The notes under the pieces: generated by a model
What the model was told of the DNA's origin: nothing
Seen by the model: the letters and a program-made list of their open reading frames with translations, nothing else
The model's database searches: none
Source: Adhaeribacter sp.
GTDB taxonomy: Bacteria > Bacteroidota > Bacteroidia > Cytophagales > Hymenobacteraceae
Length of the DNA stretch: 6,033 nucleotides
Reading direction: 5' to 3'
Assembly (NCBI GenBank): GCA_028288395.1
Contig: JAQBNV010000590.1
Location: 1-6,033 of the forward strand
Part shown: one piece after another, positions 1 through 5,422 of the stretch
Layout: each line of letters begins with the position of its first letter
Numbering within the stretch: the stretch's first letter is position 1
Translations under genes and position numbers: made by a program

Positions 1-667
1 CGCCATCGCCGTTAATGCGCGGGGATTTGCCTCTCAGCACGGCATCAATAAATAAAGGAAGAACCGCGGCATACGCCCCGTTGGGATCCTGGCGCGGACC
101 AAATATATTAAAGTAGCGCAAACCAATAATTTCCATGCCGTAAGTTTTGCCAAATACATCGGCGTAAAGCTCATTGGCATATTTCGTGACTGCATACGGC
201 GATAAAGGCTTGCCAATATTTTCTTCTACTTTCGGCAGGGCTTTGCTGTCGCCGTAAGTAGAAGATGAGGCGGCGTAAACAAAACGTTTTACGCCCTGGT
301 CTTTAGCCGCGACCAGCATGTTTAGAAACCCACCGATATTAACATTATTGGTAGTAGCCGGGTCTTTTATGCTGCGGGGTACTGATCCGAGAGCGGCCTG
401 GTGCAACACCACATCCATACCGGCGCAAGCCCGGGTACAGGTTTCCACATCCCGGATATCCCCTTGGATAAATTCAAAAGCCGGATTATCTAAAAAGAAC
501 TTAATATTTTTGCGGTATCCATTCGATAAATCGTCCAGTATCCGGACTTTACCCGCTTCGTATTTAAGTAAATATTCTACTAAATTAGACCCGATAAAGC
601 CGGCGCCCCCGGTTATCAGAAATGATTTATTCTTTAAAGACTGGTTATGAAATGGCTTTTCGTACAC
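1..667 (-). CDS. tviC: UDP-N-acetylglucosaminuronate C4-epimerase (TviC/WbpP type), 3' end cut by window edge
   Basis: Extended short-chain dehydrogenase/reductase (SDR) that inverts C4 of a UDP-HexNAc or UDP-HexNAc-uronic acid using tightly bound NAD+, in the cytoplasm. In Vi-type pathways it converts UDP-GlcNAcA to UDP-GalNAcA. Seen: 222 codons of a protein usually about 330 to 345 aa. The Rossmann motif GGAGFIG is at residues 20-26, the acidic NAD-binding D45-D46 follows strand 2, the serine motif SSSTYGDS is at 134-141, and the catalytic pair is Y158 and K162 in [34 protein letters not shown] at 183-202 and the [11 protein letters not shown] stretch at 89-99 are the marks of the TviC/WbpP subgroup rather than GalE. 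Start: GTG at 667, because an in-frame TAA lies five codons upstream and the next ATG is residue 84, far past the NAD motif. Last gene of the sugar cluster in view; its partner tviB is the first. The substrate (acid or neutral sugar) cannot be fixed from this fragment. Confidence 0.9.
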   Translation of the reverse strand, partial: MYEKPFHNQSLKNKSFLITGGAGFIGSNLVEYLLKYEAGKVRILDDLSNGYRKNIKFFLDNPAFEFIQGDIRDVETCTRACAGMDVVLHQAALGSVPRSIKDPATTNNVNIGGFLNMLVAAKDQGVKRFVYAASSSTYGDSKALPKVEENIGKPLSPYAVTKYANELYADVFGKTYGMEIIGLRYFNIFGPRQDPNGAYAAVLPLFIDAVLRGKSPRINGDG

Positions 668-780
668 TACTGTTTTGAATTATGAATTAGAAATTTCGCC
701 TTATGAATTGAATATTGAATTAGAATATATGAGCAACATTATTTTTTATTCATAATTTCTGATTCATCATTCATAATTTA
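668..780. repeat. AT-rich spacer with direct and inverted repeats between rfbB and tviC
   Basis: This 113-base non-coding spacer is built largely from variants of one word. ATGAAT occurs at 682-687 and 703-708, and its reverse complement ATTCAT at 748-753, 762-767 and 769-774. The 10-mer TGAATTAGAA is repeated exactly at 683-692 and 716-725, 33 bases apart. The 13-mer at 683-695 pairs with 754-766 at 12 of 13 positions, so the spacer can fold as a long AT-rich hairpin on either strand. I see no ORF, no GC-rich terminator and no convincing promoter, only a one-mismatch TAnnTTTG-like box on the minus strand. It may be a dispersed genomic repeat, an mRNA processing or partial termination site, or simply low-complexity drift. 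Confidence 0.6.
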
Positions 781-1827
781 CTACCGGGTATATTGCTGCT
801 CGTAGTAGGCCTGGTAACTACCGGAGGTTACGTTCTGTAACCAATCTTTATTTGCCAGGTACCAGTCTACCGTTTTGGATAAACCTTCTTCAAAAGTTAC
901 GGATGGTTGCCAGCCCAATTCCCGCATAATTTTAGAAGAATCGATCGCATACCGCAAATCATGGCCGGCCCGGTCGGTTACATAGGTGATAAGTTTTTGA
1001 GAAGTACCTTTTTCCTGACCGGTTTTCTCATCCATCACATCGCATAACAAGTGGATGAGGTCAATATTTTTCCATTCGTTTACGCCGCCAATATTATACG
1101 TGTCGCCGGTTTTACCTTTATGAAAAACAGCATCGATGGCGGTTGCATGGTCTTTTACAAACAACCAGTCGCGTACATTCTCGCCTTTGCCATAAACAGG
1201 TACCGGCCGGCCGTTCTGAATATTATTAATGGCCAGTGGTATTAATTTTTCCGGAAAATGGTTAGGCCCGTAATTATTAGAGCAATTCGAAATTTTAACC
1301 GGCAACCCGTAGGTGTGGTAATAAGCCCGTACAAAATGGTCGGAACTGGCTTTAGAGGCGGAATAAGGCGACCGCGGATCGTAACTGGTTTCTTCGGTAA
1401 ACAAACCTTCTTCGCCCAACGACCCATACACCTCATCGGTAGAGACATGGTAAAAGAGATGTTCGTTGAAATCATTTTTCCAGAGCTCTTTGGCGGCATT
1501 AAGTAAATTAACAGTACCAATTACGTTGGTATAAACAAAAGCCAGCGGGTCGGTAATAGAGCGATCCACGTGCGATTCGGCGGCTAAATGAATAACGGCA
1601 TCAAATTGATATTCCCGGAACAGATTATTAATAAAATCCGCATCCACAATATCGCCTTTTATAAAGGTATAATTAGGCGCATCTTCTACATCGCGCAGGT
1701 TTTCGAGGTTGCCGGCGTAAGTTAGCTTGTCCAGATTATAAATCTGGTACGCGGGGTATTTGGTTACAAATAACTGCACCACGTGCGAGCCAATAAAACC
1801 CGCACCGCCGGTAATTACTATTTTCAT
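781..1827 (-). CDS. rfbB: dTDP-glucose 4,6-dehydratase
   Basis: Cytoplasmic SDR enzyme that converts dTDP-D-glucose to dTDP-4-keto-6-deoxy-D-glucose with bound NAD+, the second step of dTDP-L-rhamnose synthesis and the entry to other deoxysugars. Seen: 348 aa, a normal full length. The NAD motif GGAGFIG is at 7-13, LDKLTYAGN at 32-40, and HLAAESHVDRS at 80-90. The dehydratase-specific STDEVYG at 129-135 supplies T130, D131 and E132, and YSASK at 155-159 supplies Y155 and K159. SNNYGPNHFPEKLIP at 183-197 and ENVRDWLFVKDH at 216-227 are typical substrate-side motifs. The Asp-Glu after Thr separates it clearly from epimerases. It starts at ATG, the only gene here that does, 6 bases after the galE stop, so translation may be coupled. 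The partner genes rfbA, rfbC and rfbD are not in the window, so the final deoxysugar is unknown; rmlB is a synonym. Confidence 0.96.
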   Translation of the reverse strand: MKIVITGGAGFIGSHVVQLFVTKYPAYQIYNLDKLTYAGNLENLRDVEDAPNYTFIKGDIVDADFINNLFREYQFDAVIHLAAESHVDRSITDPLAFVYTNVIGTVNLLNAAKELWKNDFNEHLFYHVSTDEVYGSLGEEGLFTEETSYDPRSPYSASKASSDHFVRAYYHTYGLPVKISNCSNNYGPNHFPEKLIPLAINNIQNGRPVPVYGKGENVRDWLFVKDHATAIDAVFHKGKTGDTYNIGGVNEWKNIDLIHLLCDVMDEKTGQEKGTSQKLITYVTDRAGHDLRYAIDSSKIMRELGWQPSVTFEEGLSKTVDWYLANKDWLQNVTSGSYQAYYEQQYTR

Positions 1828-1833
1828 AGATTA

Positions 1834-2892
1834 TTATTTATTTTTCTGCAGATTCAGTTCCCATTGCCAGGCGCTGGCCAGTCCTTCTTCCAGGCCCAGT
1901 TCGGTTTTGAAGCCAAGTTCCTGGGTAGCTTTGGTTACATCGGCATATATTTTTGGCACATCCCCGATGCGGCGAGGGCCATTTTCGTAATTCAACTTCT
2001 GTCCCGATACTTTTTCGAACGTTTTAACGACTTCCAGCACCGAGTTTCCCTGGCCGGTACCAATATTAAACATTTCGATGGATTGCGCTTTGCCACCTAA
2101 CAGCCGTTCGATGGCGACTACGTGCGCCTTGGCCAAATCTACCACATGAATATAATCCCGGATATTACTACCATCTGGCGTGTCGTAATCTGTACCGAAA
2201 ATAGTTAGTTTCTCGCGGATGCCGATAGCGGTTTGAGTAATAAAGGGCACTAAGTTATTTGGTACGCCCAGCGGCAACTCTCCAATATTAGCCGAAGGAT
2301 GCGCGCCAATCGGGTTAAAATAACGCAAGGCAATGGTATGGATTTTACTACCGCCACTGTTGGCCAGGTCGGTTAAAATATCTTCGCAGATTTGCTTTGT
2401 ATTGCCGTACGGCGAATTTGCTTTTTTTACCGGTGTTTCTTCGGTTACGGGTAATTGATCGGGCACGCCGTATACGGTGCAGGAAGATGAAAAAACTAGA
2501 TTAGTAGTTCGGGATTCTGCCATTGCCTGCAGCAAGGCAACTAAAGAACCTACGTTGTTATGGTAATATTTTAACGGCTCCCGCACCGATTCGCCTACGG
2601 CTTTATAAGCCGCAAAATGAATAACCCCGGCAATATTTCCTTCTTTCCGGAATACCTCCCGTAACGCATCGGCATCGGTACAATCGATGCGGTGGCAGGG
2701 AATATCGGTGTTAAGAATAGCTGCGATACCCGCCCGCGCTGATTCCTGGGAGTTTACAAAATTATCAATAATTACGGGCTCGTAGCCGGCCTGGAATAAT
2801 TCAACTACGGCATGCGAGCCGATATAACCAGCGCCGCCCGTTACTAAAATTTTACCTTTTGTTTCCAACGTATATTTTTTTATCCGGAGCAC
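1834..2892 (-). CDS. galE: UDP-glucose 4-epimerase
   Basis: Cytoplasmic SDR epimerase that interconverts UDP-glucose and UDP-galactose through a 4-keto intermediate with bound NAD+; it feeds galactose into polysaccharide. Seen, numbered from the GTG at 2892: 352 aa with GGAGYIGSH at 19-27, the serine motif SSSCTVYG at 135-142, Y162 and K166 in SPYGNTK, ALRYFNPIGAHPS at 188-200, NIRDYIHVVDLAKAH at 243-257, and RRIGDVPKIYAD at 307-318. These are standard GalE signatures. The position matching the E. coli gate residue Tyr299 (from memory) is I315, which is smaller than Tyr, so some activity on UDP-GlcNAc/UDP-GalNAc is possible. Start is uncertain: GTG at 2892, or TTG at 2868, which would give 344 aa. 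The TTG follows an A-rich stretch typical of Bacteroidota starts, whereas the GTG sits 4 bases after a hairpin. It lies between tviB and rfbB. Confidence 0.94.
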   Translation of the reverse strand: MLRIKKYTLETKGKILVTGGAGYIGSHAVVELFQAGYEPVIIDNFVNSQESARAGIAAILNTDIPCHRIDCTDADALREVFRKEGNIAGVIHFAAYKAVGESVREPLKYYHNNVGSLVALLQAMAESRTTNLVFSSSCTVYGVPDQLPVTEETPVKKANSPYGNTKQICEDILTDLANSGGSKIHTIALRYFNPIGAHPSANIGELPLGVPNNLVPFITQTAIGIREKLTIFGTDYDTPDGSNIRDYIHVVDLAKAHVVAIERLLGGKAQSIEMFNIGTGQGNSVLEVVKTFEKVSGQKLNYENGPRRIGDVPKIYADVTKATQELGFKTELGLEEGLASAWQWELNLQKNK

Positions 2893-2896
2893 TGCA

Positions 2897-2926
2897 CAAA
2901 GGCAAAGAGTAATAGAAATGCCTTTG
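2897..2926 (-). repeat. Hairpin in the tviB-galE spacer
   Basis: A perfect 8-bp inverted repeat, CAAAGGCA at 2897-2904 and TGCCTTTG at 2919-2926, is separated by a 14-base loop. It fills most of the 45-base gap between the tviB stop and the galE GTG. There is no T-run after it on the minus strand, so it is not a standard terminator. It could stabilise the upstream message or limit galE translation, and it argues mildly for the TTG start at 2868, which would leave room for a ribosome. Confidence 0.5.
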
Positions 2927-2937
2927 GTTATTGCCTG

Positions 2938-4230
2938 TTATAAGCTCCAGTAGGTTAATTTATTATTTATTCTATTGCGATAAATGCCTTTCACATCTAT
3001 AAAAACTGCTTTATCTTTCGTGATCGATTCGAAATAAGCTTGGTCTAAATCGACAAAAGGCAGATGATTAACGGCTACAATTACGGCATCATAATCCTTG
3101 GCCGGCTCTGTTACCAGGCCAAATCCATATTCATGTTCCAGTTCTTTCGAATTGGCGTACGGATCTATCACCTCTACATTAACCGAAAAACCTTTAAGCT
3201 CATTGATAACATCAGCTACTTTGGAATTGCGGATATCTTCTACGTTTTCTTTAAAGGTAGCTCCCATTACGAGCACTTTAGCCTTAGAGATATCTTTGCC
3301 TTGCTTTACCATGAGTTGTACGGCTTTTTTGGCGATATAGGCCCCCATATTATCGTTGGTATTCCGTCCGCTCAGAATTACCCGGGCATCATAACCCAGC
3401 TCTTTTGCTTTGTAAGTCAGGTAATACGGATCTACGCCAATACAATGTCCACCTACCAGCCCCGGCGAAAACTTAAGAAAATTCCACTTGGTACCGGCAG
3501 CTTCCAGCACTTCGTAAGTATTAATTTTCATCCGGTCGAAGATAAGCGAAAGCTCATTCATCAGAGCAATATTTACGTCGCGCTGCGTATTTTCAATAAT
3601 TTTAGCCGCCTCTGCTACTTTAATAGACGAAGCCCGGTGAATACCAGCTTGAATAACCAATTCGTAGGTTTTAGCAATATTATCCAGTGAGTCTTCGTCG
3701 CAACCCGAAACTACCTTTACAATCTTTGATAAGGTATGCTCTTTGTCGCCTGGGTTTATACGCTCCGGCGAGTAGCCCACTTTAAAATCCTGCCGAAATT
3801 TAAGCCCCGATAACTCTTCCAAAATAGGAATGCAATCCTCCTCGGTACAACCCGGGTACACCGTAGATTCATAGACTACGTAGTCGCCGGGCTTAAGTAC
3901 TTTACCTACCGAGGTAGAAGCGCCCAATAAAGGCTTCAAATCAGGCATGGCATGCTGGTCGATGGGGGTAGGTACCGCTACAATATAAAATTGTGCTTCC
4001 CGCAACACTTCCAGGTCATCGGTAAAAGTAATATCACAACCCGCAAACGCAGCGGCGTCTAATTCCCCGCTGGGGTCTACGCTGTTGCGCATCATTTCCA
4101 CGCGGGGCTTACTTATATCAAAGCCAATTACTTTTATTTTACGGGCAAATTCTAAAGCGATCGGCAGTCCCACATATCCCAACCCGATTACTGCTAGAGT
4201 TGCTTCTTTTTTTACTAATCTATTATACAC
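2938..4230 (-). CDS. tviB: UDP-N-acetylglucosamine 6-dehydrogenase (TviB/WbpO type)
   Basis: UDP-sugar dehydrogenase that oxidises C6 of UDP-GlcNAc in two NAD+-dependent steps to UDP-GlcNAcA, the first committed step towards UDP-GalNAcA in Vi-like polysaccharides. Seen: 430 aa, close to the family's roughly 425. The N-terminal Rossmann domain has IGLGYVGLP at 15-23, followed by VPTPID at 86-91 and ESTVYPGCTEE at 121-131. The central part has YSPERINPGD at 153-162 and the AEAAKIIENTQRDVNIA stretch at 206-222 with K210 and N214. The catalytic cysteine is C263 in GLVGGHCIGVDPYYLTYKAK at 257-276. The C-terminal UDP-binding domain has GATFKENVEDIRNS at 323-336. GGHCIGVDPYYLT points to the TviB/WbpO branch rather than UDP-glucose or UDP-ManNAc dehydrogenases. 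Start: GTG at 4230; an in-frame TAA lies 13 codons upstream with no other ATG, GTG or TTG between. First gene of the cluster; galE follows after 45 bases. Confidence 0.93.
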   Translation of the reverse strand: MYNRLVKKEATLAVIGLGYVGLPIALEFARKIKVIGFDISKPRVEMMRNSVDPSGELDAAAFAGCDITFTDDLEVLREAQFYIVAVPTPIDQHAMPDLKPLLGASTSVGKVLKPGDYVVYESTVYPGCTEEDCIPILEELSGLKFRQDFKVGYSPERINPGDKEHTLSKIVKVVSGCDEDSLDNIAKTYELVIQAGIHRASSIKVAEAAKIIENTQRDVNIALMNELSLIFDRMKINTYEVLEAAGTKWNFLKFSPGLVGGHCIGVDPYYLTYKAKELGYDARVILSGRNTNDNMGAYIAKKAVQLMVKQGKDISKAKVLVMGATFKENVEDIRNSKVADVINELKGFSVNVEVIDPYANSKELEHEYGFGLVTEPAKDYDAVIVAVNHLPFVDLDQAYFESITKDKAVFIDVKGIYRNRINNKLTYWSL

Positions 4231-4268
4231 AGCAAGCGTTTTAATATTATTGAAATCTAATTTAAATT

Positions 4269-4290
4269 ATTTTACCAAAACAGGTAAAAT
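4269..4290 (-). repeat. Promoter-proximal hairpin in the tviB leader
   Basis: Perfect 8-bp inverted repeat ATTTTACC/GGTAAAAT (4269-4276 with 4283-4290) around a 6-base loop. The symmetry is exact, but the stem has only two G-C pairs, so as RNA it is weak. As DNA it could be a 22-bp dyad operator. It lies 39 bases before the tviB start, inside any transcript from the candidate promoter further upstream. Confidence 0.45.
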
Positions 4291-4294
4291 GTAA

Positions 4295-4319
4295 AACAAA
4301 AGTTTTTTCGGCTTTTGTT
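4295..4319 (-). repeat. Second hairpin in the tviB leader, possible weak terminator or attenuator
   Basis: Perfect 8-bp inverted repeat AACAAAAG/CTTTTGTT (4295-4302 with 4312-4319) around a 9-base loop. On the minus-strand RNA the right arm runs into a U-rich stretch (GUUUUACAUUUU), vaguely like an intrinsic terminator, but the stem is AU-rich and not strong. It may end prmC transcription or attenuate tviB. Only 4 bases separate it from the hairpin at 4269-4290. Confidence 0.4.
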
Positions 4320-4389
4320 ATGTTCTCGCCGGCCCTTGTACGCTCCTGGCAAATATTCCAACGGCCAGACGCTTTTATATTTACTTAAA

Positions 4390-4408
4390 CTTAATCCTGA
4401 TCTTAATC
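4390..4408 (-). repeat. Short direct repeat GATTAAG, period 12
   Basis: On the minus strand GATTAAG occurs twice (4402-4408 and 4390-4396), spaced 12 bases start to start, with AAGTTT next to each copy (before the first, after the second). A spacing near one helical turn is what a dimeric DNA-binding protein could use, but seven bases in AT-rich DNA can also repeat by chance. Confidence 0.25.
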
Positions 4409-4464
4409 AAACTTCTTAGCTTGATAGTACCGCTTATAAGAACCTGATTATCTGTTTGGGCACG

Positions 4465-4472
4465 CAAATTTA
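4465..4472 (-). promoter_or_regulatory. Candidate -7 promoter box for tviB operon
   Basis: The minus strand reads TAAATTTG, a full match to the Bacteroidota -7 consensus TAnnTTTG. No good TTTG -33 box is present at the expected 19-21 base distance, only a GTTT. If used, transcription would begin near 4460 and leave a leader of about 230 bases before the tviB GTG, carrying both hairpins. Confidence 0.4.
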
Positions 4473-4502
4473 TAGCTTTATCCCGAAAATTAAACATCTA
4501 AA

Positions 4503-5366
4503 TTAAATACTATTAATGGCAGCCCTTACAAAACGATCTTTACCAAACATATCCGGTATTACTTTTACTGTTCCAAAGCCCGCATCCGCTAACAACCTGG
4601 CAAGGCCGGCAGCTTTGTTTTCATTAATTTCGTAATACAAAACTCCTGTAGGCGAGAGCAGGTTTAGGGCATGTTCCGTTATGTGTTTGTAGAACCGCAA
4701 GGCATCTTCGTCGGGCACAAAAAGCGCTATATGAGGCTCATAATGAAGCACATTGGCGCGCATGTTTTTTTTCTCCTGCTGCAGCACATAGGGTGGGTTA
4801 CTCACAATAATATCAAAACTACGCAGCGGCAAATCCGGAACCCCGGCTAAAATATCGTGGTGGAGCCAGCTGATGGGCTGTTTGTATTTTAAAGCATTAC
4901 GCCGGGCAATCGCCAGCGCCGGTTCCGATATATCTAGCCCGTACACGGCCTCGGTATTCAGGTGGGCCGACAAGGAAATGGAAATACAACCGCTGCCGGT
5001 GCAGATATCGAGCACCCTTAATTCGGTGCGGGCATTATTTTCCTGGATAATAATATTTACCAACTCTTCTGTTTCGGGACGTGGAATAAGCACGGCCGGC
5101 GACACTTCCAACTCCAGACCGTAGAAATGCGATATGCCCAGAACATACTGCAGAGGCTCGTGCTGTTGCAGGCGGCTGATTATTTTTTCGGCATCAGACC
5201 AGGTTTGATCGTTTACCGGGCTTTGCCGCTCGGTGCTCAGTTGCAGCCGCGAAAGCTGCAACAGGTGTTCGGCTACCTGCATGGCCATGGCATCGGCTTC
5301 GGGTTTTTCGTAGATACTGCTAATAGCGGTACGAATATGGCTTATCAGGTCTTGGATATTTTTCAC
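4503..5366 (-). CDS. prmC: Peptide chain release factor N5-glutamine methyltransferase
   Basis: SAM-dependent methyltransferase (also called HemK) that methylates the glutamine of the GGQ motif in release factors RF1 and RF2, which speeds peptide release at stop codons. Cytoplasmic housekeeping enzyme. Seen: 287 aa, normal length. A helical N-terminal domain at about 1-75 binds the release factor and ends in PLQYVLG at 71-77; VLIPRPETEELV is at 92-103. The SAM motif I VLDICTGSGC is at 118-127, the acidic D145 follows strand 2 in VYGLDIS, and the catalytic NPPY is at 190-193. The end is FGKDRFVRAAINSI. Start: GTG at 5366; an in-frame TAA lies ten codons upstream with no alternative start, and the later ATGs at residues 26 and 28 would cut the N-terminal domain. 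It diverges from ribD across 56 bases. A 272-base gap separates it from tviB, so it is probably not part of the sugar operon. Confidence 0.96.
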   Translation of the reverse strand: MKNIQDLISHIRTAISSIYEKPEADAMAMQVAEHLLQLSRLQLSTERQSPVNDQTWSDAEKIISRLQQHEPLQYVLGISHFYGLELEVSPAVLIPRPETEELVNIIIQENNARTELRVLDICTGSGCISISLSAHLNTEAVYGLDISEPALAIARRNALKYKQPISWLHHDILAGVPDLPLRSFDIIVSNPPYVLQQEKKNMRANVLHYEPHIALFVPDEDALRFYKHITEHALNLLSPTGVLYYEINENKAAGLARLLADAGFGTVKVIPDMFGKDRFVRAAINSI

Positions 5367-5396
5367 GCAGGCAGTAAGGTATCGCTGTTCCTTTTA

Positions 5397-5404
5397 TAGA
5401 TTTG
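5397..5404 (+). promoter_or_regulatory. Candidate -7 promoter box for ribD
   Basis: TAGATTTG on the plus strand fits the Bacteroidota -7 consensus TAnnTTTG exactly. It ends 18 bases before the ribD GTG, implying a leader of only about 10-15 bases. No clear -33 TTTG is visible upstream. It directly abuts the opposite box for prmC. Confidence 0.55.
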
Positions 5405-5412
5405 CAAAACTA
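5405..5412 (-). promoter_or_regulatory. Candidate -7 promoter box for prmC
   Basis: The minus strand reads TAGTTTTG, again a full TAnnTTTG match, ending 38 bases before the prmC GTG. Its -33 region would lie inside the start of ribD, where I see TTG only at a shorter-than-usual distance. Together with 5397-5404 it makes a 16-bp palindrome with one mismatched pair. Confidence 0.5.
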
Positions 5413-5422
5413 AGAAAGTCAA

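Larger units (their letters stand above)
4231..4502. other. 272-base leader/intergenic region between prmC and tviB
   Basis: No protein of recognisable family is encoded here on either strand. Reading in the minus direction from the prmC stop, it contains a 38-codon ATG ORF (4497 down to 4381), a TAnnTTTG promoter-like box (4465-4472), a 12-base-period direct repeat (4390-4408), a more GC-rich stretch around 4325-4375, and two adjacent perfect hairpins (4295-4319 and 4269-4290) ending about 40 bases before the tviB GTG. The layout suggests a long 5' leader for the sugar operon, separating it from the housekeeping prmC. Confidence 0.6.

Noticed and set aside
318..650. 110-codon plus-strand ORF opposite tviC
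   Set aside because: It is antisense to the conserved NAD-binding half of the epimerase and its product has no family features.
1783..2100. 105-codon plus-strand ORF across the galE-rfbB junction
   Set aside because: It is antisense to both real genes and covers their only 6-base gap; no domain or start signal supports it.
3064..3690. 208-codon plus-strand ORF opposite tviB
   Set aside because: It lies wholly antisense to a clear dehydrogenase gene with all motifs intact; its translation shows no recognisable domain and reads like a codon-bias shadow.
4231..4502. JUMPstart/ops element (GGCGGTAG) typical of RfaH-controlled polysaccharide operons
   Set aside because: I looked for the ops core on both strands of the leader and did not find it; RfaH control is also not expected in Bacteroidota.
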